A DNA stretch of 13,570 nucleotides from Actinotignum schaalii_C (GTDB lineage: Bacteria > Actinomycetota > Actinomycetes > Actinomycetales > Actinomycetaceae), in contig NZ_JAWUEL010000043.1 of NCBI RefSeq assembly GCF_034119425.1, positions 1 through 13,570 of the forward strand, written 5' to 3'. Shown here piece after piece: positions 7,335 through 13,390 of the stretch (position 1 is its first letter; every line of letters begins with the position of its first letter). The position numbers were made by a program, and so were the translations under genes. Below the pieces are notes generated by a model. That model was not told the origin of the DNA, did not search any database, and saw only the letters and a program-made list of their open reading frames with translations.

Positions 7335-8231
7335 TTACTCGGGCAGGCCCGGGTGCAGCTCGATATTCGCGAGCTTCTCGTAGAAGCGCACGAGGGAGGA
7401 GTGGTCCTCACCGGCATGGTCATCGCCTTCGAGCACCGACATCATCTCGCGCACCTGGGCGGTGAGCGGAAGCGCGGAATTGACCCCGTGGCCGGTGTCC
7501 ATGACGTTGTTGAGGTCCTTGATATGCAGGTTGATGCGGAAGCCCGGCTTGAAATTGCGGGCCAGCATCATGGGAACCTTGGCATCCATCACCGTGGAAC
7601 CGGCCAGTCCGCCGCGGATAGCGCGGTACACGGCTTCCGGATCCACCCCGGCCTTCTGGGCCATGGTGAACGCTTCGGCGCAGGCGGCAATATTGATCGC
7701 CACGATGGCCTGGTTGGCCAGCTTGGCAATATTGCCCGCGCCGATGGGACCCACGTAGGTAACGTCCCCAGCCATCACGCCGAGCACGTCCTTGACCTCG
7801 TTGAAGAGCTCTTCTTCGCCGCCGACCATCACGGACATGGTGCCGTCAATGGCCTTCGGCTCACCGCCGGAAACCGGGGCGTCCAGCATCCGCACGCCGG
7901 CCTTTTCCAGGCCCGCGGCCACCTCGCGCGAGGCGAGGGGGGCGATGGAGGACATATCAACGTAGATGAGCCCTTCGCGAGCACCTTCGATAATGCCACC
8001 TTCGCCCAGGGCCACCGCCTTGACGTGGGGGGAATTCGGAAGCATCGTGATGACCAGGTCGGCCTTCTCCGCCGCTTCCTTACCGTTCGCAACGGCGGTC
8101 GCTCCGGCTTCCACCACGTCGGCAACGGCTTCGGCATTGTGGTCGTTCACGTAGAGTTCGTGCCCGGCCTTGAGGAGGTTCTTCGCCATGGGCTTGCCCA
8201 TAATGCCAAGACCGATAAATCCGATCTTCAT
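7335..8231 (-). CDS. garR: 2-hydroxy-3-oxopropionate (tartronate semialdehyde) reductase
   Basis: Reduces tartronate semialdehyde to D-glycerate with NAD(P)H. It is a 298-aa member of the beta-hydroxyacid dehydrogenase family. The Rossmann motif is GFIGLGIMGKPMAKN (4-18). The substrate-binding segment DAPVSGGEPKA is at 117-127, the catalytic-lysine segment GAGNIAKLANQ at 164-174 (K170), and FRINLHIKDLNN lies in the C-terminal helical domain. All match closely what is known of enterobacterial GarR. GGAAGG lies 9 nt before the ATG. It lies 158 bp downstream of the permease on the same strand; presence of this gene implies that an aldolase in the pathway makes tartronate semialdehyde. Confidence 0.95.
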   Translation of the reverse strand: MKIGFIGLGIMGKPMAKNLLKAGHELYVNDHNAEAVADVVEAGATAVANGKEAAEKADLVITMLPNSPHVKAVALGEGGIIEGAREGLIYVDMSSIAPLASREVAAGLEKAGVRMLDAPVSGGEPKAIDGTMSVMVGGEEELFNEVKDVLGVMAGDVTYVGPIGAGNIAKLANQAIVAINIAACAEAFTMAQKAGVDPEAVYRAIRGGLAGSTVMDAKVPMMLARNFKPGFRINLHIKDLNNVMDTGHGVNSALPLTAQVREMMSVLEGDDHAGEDHSSLVRFYEKLANIELHPGLPE

Positions 8232-8282
8232 GGAGTTTTTCCTTCCTTTTTGTATGATCGTCAGGTTGGTGTTTCCAACGGG

Positions 8283-8313
8283 CGGAGCGTTTCACGTGGG
8301 GTGGGGCGCTCCG
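8283..8313. repeat. 7-bp stem-loop in permease-garR gap
   Basis: CGGAGCG (8283-8289) pairs with CGCTCCG (8307-8313) around a 17-nt loop. There is no T-run on the minus strand, the direction of transcription. It may be an mRNA stability or processing structure. Confidence 0.4.
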
Positions 8314-8343
8314 TTTCTTTGCGCACCGTTTCCTCGCGGGGTT

Positions 8344-8375
8344 GGGGCGACGCCGCAGCTGCGCCGTCGTACCCC
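8344..8375. repeat. Long GC-rich palindrome in permease-garR gap
   Basis: GGGG-CGACG-c-CGCAG is mirrored by CTGCG-c-CGTCG-ta-CCCC. It is loopless except for the AGCT centre and lies just past the permease stop. On the minus strand no T-run follows. It may be a weak terminator that lowers garR readthrough, or a DNA-binding site. Confidence 0.5.
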
Positions 8376-8389
8376 TTCCCGGAGAAGTA

Positions 8390-9760
8390 TTAGGCCGGAA
8401 CCACCAGGCTCAGCAGCAGGCAGGCACCCAGGCCGAGCACGGAGAGCAGCGAGGTGTAGGTGGTGCGGACCTTAATGGTTTCCGCCACCGAGAGCCCGAG
8501 GAATTCCTTGAACATCCAGAACCCGGGGTCGTTCACGTGCGAGGCCATAATGGAACCGCACGCGGTTGCCAGGGTCATGATTTCGGGGCTCACCCCGCCA
8601 CCGGCGATCATCGGCACCGCGATACCGGCCGCGGCCACCGCGGCCACCACGGCCACCGAGGCCGAGCCGAGGGCCACGCGCATGAGCGCGGCGATAAGCC
8701 AGGCGATGATAATCGGGGAGAGGCTGAGGTTCTCGGTAATGGAGAGAATGTAATCGGAAATGCCACCGTTCTTGAGCACGGCCGCGAAGGCGCCGCCACC
8801 ACCGATGATGAAGACGATCATCGCGATGGACTTCACCGAAGCCGCGCAGGAAGCCATGATCTTATCCATGGGCACCTTGCGGACCAGGCCGAAGTAGGCC
8901 ACGGCCACGAGGAGGGAGAGCATGAGGGCGAACCAATCGTGCCCGATGAAGGCCATAACCTTGGTGACCGCGTGCTCGTGCCCCAGGGTCACCTCAAGGA
9001 TGGCGTGCCCGCCGATGAGGATAACCGGGAGTGCGGTGATGCACAGCGAGGCCCAGAAGCCCGGCATTTCTTCGTCGGTCCATTCCTTTTCGTTGACCAG
9101 GCCGGCCGGCGGGCGAGCGGTCACAGACTTGACGAAGGGCAGGCGCGGCCACATGATCGCGACCACGGCACCCAGCGGAATGGCAAAGATGAGGCCGTAA
9201 AGCATGGTCAGGCCGATGGAGGCGTCGTACATATTCGCCACGGCCGAGGGGCCCGGGTGGGGCGGGAGGAAGGAGTGCATCGTGGACAGCGCGATCGCCA
9301 TGGGCATCGCCAGCCACATAACCGGGATCTTGTAGGCCCGGCACACGGCGAAGACGATGGGGATGATGATGACGAAGGCGGTCTCGTAGAAGAGAACGAC
9401 GCCGACGAGGAAGGACACGATCACAATCGCGAGCTGGGAGTGCTTGATCCCGAACTTGTTAATCATGGTGGTGGCGAGGCGGTTCGCCGCGCCCATATCC
9501 GCCATGAAAACGCCGAGCATGGCGCCGAAGCCGAGGAGCAGCACGAGTTTACCGGTCTGCCCGCCCACACCCGATTGGATGACGTCAAGGAGTCCCTTGA
9601 CTTTCTCACCCTTGTCGTCAACGGTGGCCAGGAGAGGCATACCCTGCGCCATGCCCACCACGACCGAGACGATGACGAGGGCAATAAAGCCATTCATCTT
9701 CAGCACGATCATGAGGAACAGGAGCAGCGCAATGCCAAGTGCGAGGATTACTAGTGGCAT
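8390..9760 (-). CDS. GntP-family permease, probable aldarate importer
   Basis: A 456-aa integral membrane protein with about twelve hydrophobic segments. It has the GntP-family signatures HSFLPPHPGPSA (162-173) and SHVNDPGFWMF (407-417); the family comprises proton-linked gluconate and related sugar-acid symporters. AAGGAA stands 7 nt before the ATG. It follows the aldolase gene by 47 bp and precedes garR, so the substrate is inferred to be glucarate and/or galactarate rather than gluconate. No gluconate kinase is seen in the window. Enterobacteria use an MFS carrier (GudP/GarP) for this job, so this is a different transporter family in the same role. A gluconate or glycerate substrate cannot be excluded. 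Confidence 0.9.
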   Translation of the reverse strand: MPLVILALGIALLLFLMIVLKMNGFIALVIVSVVVGMAQGMPLLATVDDKGEKVKGLLDVIQSGVGGQTGKLVLLLGFGAMLGVFMADMGAANRLATTMINKFGIKHSQLAIVIVSFLVGVVLFYETAFVIIIPIVFAVCRAYKIPVMWLAMPMAIALSTMHSFLPPHPGPSAVANMYDASIGLTMLYGLIFAIPLGAVVAIMWPRLPFVKSVTARPPAGLVNEKEWTDEEMPGFWASLCITALPVILIGGHAILEVTLGHEHAVTKVMAFIGHDWFALMLSLLVAVAYFGLVRKVPMDKIMASCAASVKSIAMIVFIIGGGGAFAAVLKNGGISDYILSITENLSLSPIIIAWLIAALMRVALGSASVAVVAAVAAAGIAVPMIAGGGVSPEIMTLATACGSIMASHVNDPGFWMFKEFLGLSVAETIKVRTTYTSLLSVLGLGACLLLSLVVPA

Positions 9761-9780
9761 GGTTTTTCCTTAGTTTCCAA

Positions 9781-9810
9781 TCTCATCACTGAGATAGCCG
9801 GATACGGCTA
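9781..9810 (-). promoter_or_regulatory. Two adjacent hairpins in aldolase-permease spacer
   Basis: On the transcript TAGCCG-TATC-CGGCTA (9810-9795) begins with the aldolase stop codon. It is followed without a gap by TCTCA-GTGA-TGAGA (9794-9781), which has a GNRA-type loop. No U-tract follows. They fill most of the 47-nt spacer and could set relative expression or protect an mRNA end. Confidence 0.55.
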
Positions 9811-10695
9811 GATATTGGTGACCGCTTCGACGGCCTTTTCGAGCGCCGGGCGGAATTCGGGGGCAAGTTCACGGGCCGGTGCGAAGCAGTAACCCGCTTC
9901 TACACCCGCCATACGCAGGCCTTCCTTGAGAACCACCGGGAAGGTGGCCACGTCTACGAGGTTGCGCAGCGGCGAGAGCGCATTTTGCAATTCGAGGGCG
10001 CGTTCGCGGTTACCGGCGCGGTATTCGTTGTAAATGCTGGAGACGAGCTTGGGCGCAATATTCGCGGTGGAGGCTATGGCGCCGGCGGCCCCCAGGCACA
10101 GGGCCGGGTAGATGAGGGTATCGCGGCCCATAATGACGTCGAAGTCATCGGGAAGCTCGCGGATGTAATCCCCGGTGAGCGTCATATCACCGGCGGAATC
10201 CTTGATGCCGATGATATTGGGGACGTTCACGAGTTCGCGCATGGTGCTGAGCGCTACCGGAACCTTGGTGCGGCCCGGGTTGGAGTACACCAGGATGGGC
10301 AGATCGGTTTCTGCCGCGATGTTCTTGTAGTGTTCGACCAGCTCAGACTGGGTGGGGGTCATGAAGTAGGGGGTGAGGACCGAAAGGGCGGAAACTCCAC
10401 CAACTTCCTGGACCATATGGGCGGTTTTAATGCAATCGCGCGTGGTAATTTCCGAGGCGCCGGCGTAGACCGGTACCCGGCCATTGGCCTGTTCCACGGC
10501 GATTTCAACAACGCGGCGCTTCTGGTCATTATCAAGACCGTAGATTTCACCGGAGCTGCCGAGCACGAAAATACCGTGCACGCCGTTGGTGATCGTGTAG
10601 TCGATGACGTCGCGCAGACCCTGCTCCAGCAAGTTTCCTTCGCGATCTAGAGGTGTGACGAGAGCGGGAATCACGCCTTCTGCATGGAACTCCAT
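9808..10695 (-). CDS. DapA/NAL-family aldolase, probable 5-keto-4-deoxyglucarate aldolase
   Basis: A 295-aa class I (Schiff-base) lyase of the dihydrodipicolinate synthase / N-acetylneuraminate lyase family. The visible residues are GSSGE (46-50), TPY (108-110), the catalytic tyrosine in VYSNPGRT (Y137) and the Schiff-base lysine in IIGIKDSAGD (K165). R142 occupies the place of the DHDPS arginine that binds a carboxylate. AAGGAG precedes the ATG. It is first in the minus-strand run with the permease, garR and gudD. Family members include 5-dehydro-4-deoxyglucarate dehydratase (KdgD), but that route needs a semialdehyde dehydrogenase not seen here, whereas garR and garK need tartronate semialdehyde. 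The preferred call is therefore an aldolase giving pyruvate and tartronate semialdehyde. The family is certain; the reaction is inferred. Confidence 0.85.
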   Translation of the reverse strand: MEFHAEGVIPALVTPLDREGNLLEQGLRDVIDYTITNGVHGIFVLGSSGEIYGLDNDQKRRVVEIAVEQANGRVPVYAGASEITTRDCIKTAHMVQEVGGVSALSVLTPYFMTPTQSELVEHYKNIAAETDLPILVYSNPGRTKVPVALSTMRELVNVPNIIGIKDSAGDMTLTGDYIRELPDDFDVIMGRDTLIYPALCLGAAGAIASTANIAPKLVSSIYNEYRAGNRERALELQNALSPLRNLVDVATFPVVLKEGLRMAGVEAGYCFAPARELAPEFRPALEKAVEAVTNI

Positions 10696-10718
10696 AGTTC
10701 TCCTTGGTTGCGGCTTCA

Positions 10719-10740
10719 GTTTCGACTTCGCCAGCGAAAC
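10719..10740. promoter_or_regulatory. Operator-like inverted repeat before aldolase gene
   Basis: GTTTCG and CGAAAC are perfect 6-bp arms 10 bp apart, lying 24-45 bp before the aldolase start. A further CGAAAC-type repeat (CCGAAACT) follows on the outer side. It may be a repressor site or a hairpin in the 5' leader. Confidence 0.4.
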
Positions 10741-10761
10741 CGAAACTTTGTGGACAGTCAG

Positions 10762-10784
10762 CTACGTATGTAGACACTAGTATT
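10762..10784. promoter_or_regulatory. Shared 23-bp regulatory element, copy A
   Basis: CTAC-N4-GTAG followed by ACACTAGTATT. It matches the copy at 11964-11986 in 19 of 23 bases and lies 67 bp upstream of the aldolase start. It is a probable operator of the pathway regulator, most simply the adjacent IclR protein. Confidence 0.6.
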
Positions 10785-10974
10785 AAAACGCGGCTTTGAA
10801 ACTACAGGGTGGGACTAACGTCTGAGCCATGTAGGGCAACACAGGTGTTTCGCGGCGCAGTTCCGGGGAACTTGTTGCGGTGTCCTTTACTATGGAACCT
10901 AGAGAAATGAAAGAAATTATCGTGGTACCGTGGCACCCCTGAGGTACCCCACAGCGCGCGGCTTTCCGCCAGGC

Positions 10975-10990
10975 GCCGTGGTACCACGGC
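10975..10990. promoter_or_regulatory. Perfect 16-bp palindrome before iclR
   Basis: GCCGTGGTACCACGGC is fully self-complementary and ends 21 bp before the iclR start codon. A half-matching CGTGGTACCGTGG is at 10921-10933. The position suits autorepression by the IclR-family protein. Confidence 0.55.
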
Positions 10991-11011
10991 TTACGAAGGT
11001 GTTGGATCCGT

Positions 11012-11776
11012 TTGAGAGCTACAAGCACAACCGGCGGCGGTGTTCGCCCCGTCAAATCTGCCTCGCGCACCGTTGACCTGCTCGAATTCCTCGGCAGGCG
11101 CATTGCCGACCCCCCGCGCTTGGCCGAGATTTGCGCGGAGTTAGATGCGCCACGTTCCTCCACCTACGCGCTGCTGCGCACCCTCATTGATGCTGAATGG
11201 GTGCAGGCCACCTCCACGGATCGCTACATGCTGGGCATTCGCGCACTGACCGTAGGCACCGCCTATATCGATGCCGATCCGTACGTGCGAATCGTGCGCC
11301 CGATCCTTGTGGATCTGGCAAAAGAGCACGGGGAAACTTTTCACATGGGCCGTTTCGATAACGCGGAAATCGTATACCTCCTCACCCAGCAATCCGACCG
11401 GTCCACCCGCACCTATTCGCGCGTGGGGCGCCGCCTGCCCGCGGCAGCGACCGGGCTGGGCAAAGCCGTGCTGGCTCACCGCCCCGAAGACATCCCGGAG
11501 GAACTGGTGCCGCTGACCGAGCGGACCATCACCTCACCAACACAGCTGCGCAAGGTCCTCACGGAGACCGCCACGCGCGGTTACGCTATCGACAATGAGG
11601 AAAATACCCCCGGTCTGCATTGCGTGGCATTTTCCCTCCCCTACGAAAGCCCGGTACGCGACGCCATTTCCTGCTCGGTCCCCAGCACCCGCTGGAGCGC
11701 GGAGCGCGAGGCGGAGATCGCGGCCGCCATGCGCACGGCCGTCAATCGGATTCTCGATTCCGCGCCGATTGCGTAG
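11012..11776 (+). CDS. IclR-family transcriptional regulator
   Basis: A 254-aa cytoplasmic regulator. The N-terminal winged helix-turn-helix spans about 14-75 (SASRTVDLLEFL, then APRSSTYALLRTLIDAEWV as the recognition region, then DRYMLGIRALTVG). The C-terminal IclR ligand-binding domain spans about 85-250 (GETFHMGRFDNAEIVYL; RGYAIDNEENTPGLHCVA). Family members bind small organic acids and control nearby catabolic genes. The start is TTG at 11012: no ATG or GTG lies in frame upstream or close downstream, and AAGG (10996-10999) stands 12 nt before it, a rather long spacing. It is placed between the aldolase operon and the talarate/galactarate dehydratase, so it is the likely aldarate-responsive regulator. 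Its last codons lie in a duplicated segment. Confidence 0.9.
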   Translation: MRATSTTGGGVRPVKSASRTVDLLEFLGRRIADPPRLAEICAELDAPRSSTYALLRTLIDAEWVQATSTDRYMLGIRALTVGTAYIDADPYVRIVRPILVDLAKEHGETFHMGRFDNAEIVYLLTQQSDRSTRTYSRVGRRLPAAATGLGKAVLAHRPEDIPEELVPLTERTITSPTQLRKVLTETATRGYAIDNEENTPGLHCVAFSLPYESPVRDAISCSVPSTRWSAEREAEIAAAMRTAVNRILDSAPIA

Positions 11777-11840
11777 CGGGGGTTCCGCGGCGCGGGTGCT
11801 GCGCCGATTGCGTAGCGCAGGTTCAGCGGCACGGTAGTGT
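11762..11840 (+). repeat. 39-bp tandem duplication across iclR stop codon
   Basis: GCGCCGATTGCGTAGCG occurs at 11762-11778 and again at 11801-11817, with flanks that also align (11779-11800 and 11818-11840). The first copy encodes the end of IclR (Ala-Pro-Ile-Ala-stop); the second copy is noncoding. The duplication does not change the protein. Confidence 0.75.
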
Positions 11841-11841
11841 T

Positions 11842-11880
11842 GCGGCGCGCGTTAGCGTAGCGCGCGCTGCCGCGTGTTTT
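11842..11880 (+). terminator. Terminator of iclR
   Basis: GCGGC-GCGCG (11842-11851) pairs with CGCGC-gct-GCCGC (11861-11873, 3-nt bulge) around a 9-nt loop, followed by GTGTTTTTA. It is a typical GC stem with a short T-run. Confidence 0.7.
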
Positions 11881-11904
11881 TAACGACGACGCCGCCACCT
11901 GGCC
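11871..11904. repeat. Dispersed intergenic element, copy 2
   Basis: CGCGTGTTTTTA, then ACGACGACGCCGCC and CTGGCC. It is nearly the same as 7183-7214. Here the element overlaps the tail of the iclR terminator. Confidence 0.6.
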
Positions 11905-11963
11905 TTCTCCCTATTGGCCGCGAAGGTGCACCACCTAGGGACTTATGTCACATTCGGCGCGGT

Positions 11964-11986
11964 CTACATGTGTAGATACTTGTATT
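11964..11986. promoter_or_regulatory. Shared 23-bp regulatory element, copy B
   Basis: CTAC-N4-GTAG followed by ATACTTGTATT; 19 of 23 bases match 10762-10784. It lies 90 bp before the GTG start of the talarate/galactarate dehydratase. GATACT inside it could serve as a -10 box, which would make it a promoter-overlapping operator. Confidence 0.6.
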
Positions 11987-12063
11987 GCCGGTAAGTAGGC
12001 TGACATCGTGTGTGCACCGCCGCACGGGTGCCTTTCCGGCATATCTCAGGCAGACCCCAAGGC

Positions 12064-12070
12064 AAAGGAG
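12064..12070 (+). promoter_or_regulatory. Ribosome binding site setting the GTG start at 12077
   Basis: AAAGGAG ends 6 nt before GTG at 12077. This supports a 376-aa protein rather than one starting at the upstream in-frame GTG at 12008, whose extra 23 residues (CAPPHGCLSG and so on) do not resemble the family and have no Shine-Dalgarno sequence. Confidence 0.85.
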
Positions 12071-12076
12071 CATACA

Positions 12077-13207
12077 GTGAGCCGGGATACCATCGCACAC
12101 GTGAAGCTTTCCCACGTGATTTTGCCGCTGAACAACCCGATTTCTGACGCGAAGGTGTTCACCGGGCGGCAAAAGCCCATGACGGAGGTGAATTTCCTCT
12201 TCTGCGAAATCGAAACAACTGACGGCCATTCCGGAGTCGGTTTTTCATATTCGAAACGAGCGGGTGGGCCAGCCCAATTCGCCCACGCTTCCGAAGTGGC
12301 CGATAACCTCATCGGGGAAGATCCCAATGATATTGACCGCCTGCGCGTGAAGCTGCTGTGGGCCGGGGCTTCGGTGGGACGCAGCGGGGTGGCAGTGCAG
12401 GCCATTGCCGCGATTGATGTGGCCCTGTGGGATTTGAAGGCGAAGCGGGCCGGACTACCGCTCTCCAAGCTTATTGGTGCCCACCGGGATTCCATCCGCA
12501 CCTATAACACTTCCGGCGGCTTCCTTTCCTCGCCGCTGGAAGAAGTGATCGAAAATGCGCTGGCCTCGAAGGAGCGGGGCATTGGCGGTATCAAGATCAA
12601 GGTGGGGCACCCGGATCACCAGGTGGATTACACCCGCGTCAAGGCGGTGCGTGAGGCCCTGGGCGATGATTTCCCGCTCATGGTGGATGCGAATCAGCAG
12701 TGGGATCGCCCCACCGCGAACCGCATGTGCGAATGGCTGGAAGAATTCAATCTGGTGTGGATTGAGGAACCGCTGGATGCCTACGATTACGAAGGCCACG
12801 CGGAACTCGCGCGGCGTTTCATCACCCCGATTGCTACCGGTGAGATGCTCGCTTCGGTGGCCGAGCACGTCAAGCTCATCGAGAACCACTCCTGTGATTT
12901 CATTCAGCCGGATGCCCCGCGCGTGGGTGGTGTTTCGGAGTTCCTTAAGCTAACGAAGCTGGCCGAGCATGCCGGCCTGCAGCTCGCCCCGCATTTCGCC
13001 ATGGAGATCCACTCCCACCTAGCCGCCACCTATTCCCTGGAACCGTGGGTGGAGCACTTCACCTGGCTGGATCCGCTCTTCAATGAGCATATGGAAATCA
13101 AGGACGGCCGCATGATTGTTTCTGATCGGCCCGGCCTGGGCGTGACGCTTTCGGATCAGCTACGCGCCTGGACGGTGAATACCTTCGAGGTCGGCAAGCG
13201 GCCCTAA
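12077..13207 (+). CDS. L-talarate/galactarate dehydratase (enolase superfamily)
   Basis: Dehydrates galactarate (and dehydrates or epimerises L-talarate) to 5-keto-4-deoxyglucarate. It is 376 aa from the GTG start. It resembles the Salmonella TalrD/GalrD enzyme along its length, sharing segments such as GEDPNDID, LLWAGASVGRSG, ALWDLKAKRAGLPL, YNTSGGF and QPDAPRVGG. The catalytic residues are present: the K-I-K motif K173/K175, metal ligands D204 (MVDANQQWD), E230 (WIEEP) and E256 (ATGEM), and the base H306 (APHFAME). It is transcribed away from the minus-strand operon, downstream of iclR with a terminator between them, so probably from its own promoter at the shared 23-bp element. It extends the pathway from glucarate to galactarate/talarate. 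Mandelate-racemase-like relatives with other acids as substrate are the alternative. Confidence 0.92.
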   Translation: MSRDTIAHVKLSHVILPLNNPISDAKVFTGRQKPMTEVNFLFCEIETTDGHSGVGFSYSKRAGGPAQFAHASEVADNLIGEDPNDIDRLRVKLLWAGASVGRSGVAVQAIAAIDVALWDLKAKRAGLPLSKLIGAHRDSIRTYNTSGGFLSSPLEEVIENALASKERGIGGIKIKVGHPDHQVDYTRVKAVREALGDDFPLMVDANQQWDRPTANRMCEWLEEFNLVWIEEPLDAYDYEGHAELARRFITPIATGEMLASVAEHVKLIENHSCDFIQPDAPRVGGVSEFLKLTKLAEHAGLQLAPHFAMEIHSHLAATYSLEPWVEHFTWLDPLFNEHMEIKDGRMIVSDRPGLGVTLSDQLRAWTVNTFEVGKRP

Positions 13208-13277
13208 ATACTACGCGGTTGGGCACCGCCAGCCGCGCCGGCAACGATATAGGCAAGGAACACTGCGGCCGGTTGGC

Positions 13278-13320
13278 CCCGGGGTGGGCGGATTTTCCGC
13301 CCACCCCGGGCGTCGTCGTA
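13278..13320 (+). terminator. Terminator between convergent genes
   Basis: A 14-bp perfect stem (13278-13291 with 13297-13310) closes on ATTTT and is followed by CGTCGTCGTATTT. It lies 70 bp past the talarate/galactarate dehydratase stop. Its symmetry lets it serve the converging minus-strand gene too. Confidence 0.8.
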
Positions 13321-13390
13321 TTTAATGCGCGGCATTTAATACGAGGTATTTAGTGCACGGTACTTAATGCGAGCGTATTTATGCGCGTAC
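13321..13390. repeat. Five degenerate 14-bp tandem repeats
   Basis: Units TTTAATGCGCGGCA, TTTAATACGAGGTA, TTTAGTGCACGGTA, CTTAATGCGAGCGTA and TTTATGCGCGTA start at 13321, 13335, 13349, 13363 and 13378. The last covers the stop codon of the partial minus-strand gene. The first unit with its flank is also a small hairpin, AATGC-GCG-GCATT. Confidence 0.75.

Larger units (their letters stand above)
10696..11011. promoter_or_regulatory. Divergent promoter region of aldolase and iclR
   Basis: This 316-bp gap between divergent genes holds several operator-like elements: GTTTCG-N10-CGAAAC at 10719-10740, the shared 23-bp element at 10762-10784, GGTACC-centred repeats at 10922-10929 and 10975-10990, and TTTACTAT (about 10887-10894) as a possible -10 region. 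No coding sequence is supported. Confidence 0.65.
11777..12076. promoter_or_regulatory. Intergenic region iclR to talarate/galactarate dehydratase
   Basis: Contains, in order, the second copy of the 39-bp duplication, the iclR terminator, the dispersed CGACGACGCC element (11871-11904), a short inverted repeat AGGTG-CAC-CACCT (11924-11936), the shared 23-bp element (11964-11986) and a strong ribosome binding site (12064-12070). No coding sequence is seen. Confidence 0.65.

Noticed and set aside
8342..9754. 470-codon open frame on the plus strand opposite the permease
   Set aside because: The translation is an His/Glu/Asp/Gly-rich shadow; the minus strand encodes a clear GntP permease with family signatures.
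9808..10695. Housekeeping dihydrodipicolinate synthase (lysine synthesis)
   Set aside because: It lies within an aldarate operon and not with lysine genes; the family fits but the context argues for a sugar-acid role.
10783..11163. 126-codon minus-strand frame over the iclR promoter
   Set aside because: It overlaps the start of iclR and the operator region, and has no recognisable domain.
12008..12076. N-terminal extension of the talarate/galactarate dehydratase from the upstream GTG
   Set aside because: No Shine-Dalgarno at 12008, while AAAGGAG sits 6 nt before the in-frame GTG at 12077, and the extra residues do not look like the family.
13321..13390. CRISPR array
   Set aside because: The units are 14 bp and contiguous with no spacers, so this is a simple tandem repeat.
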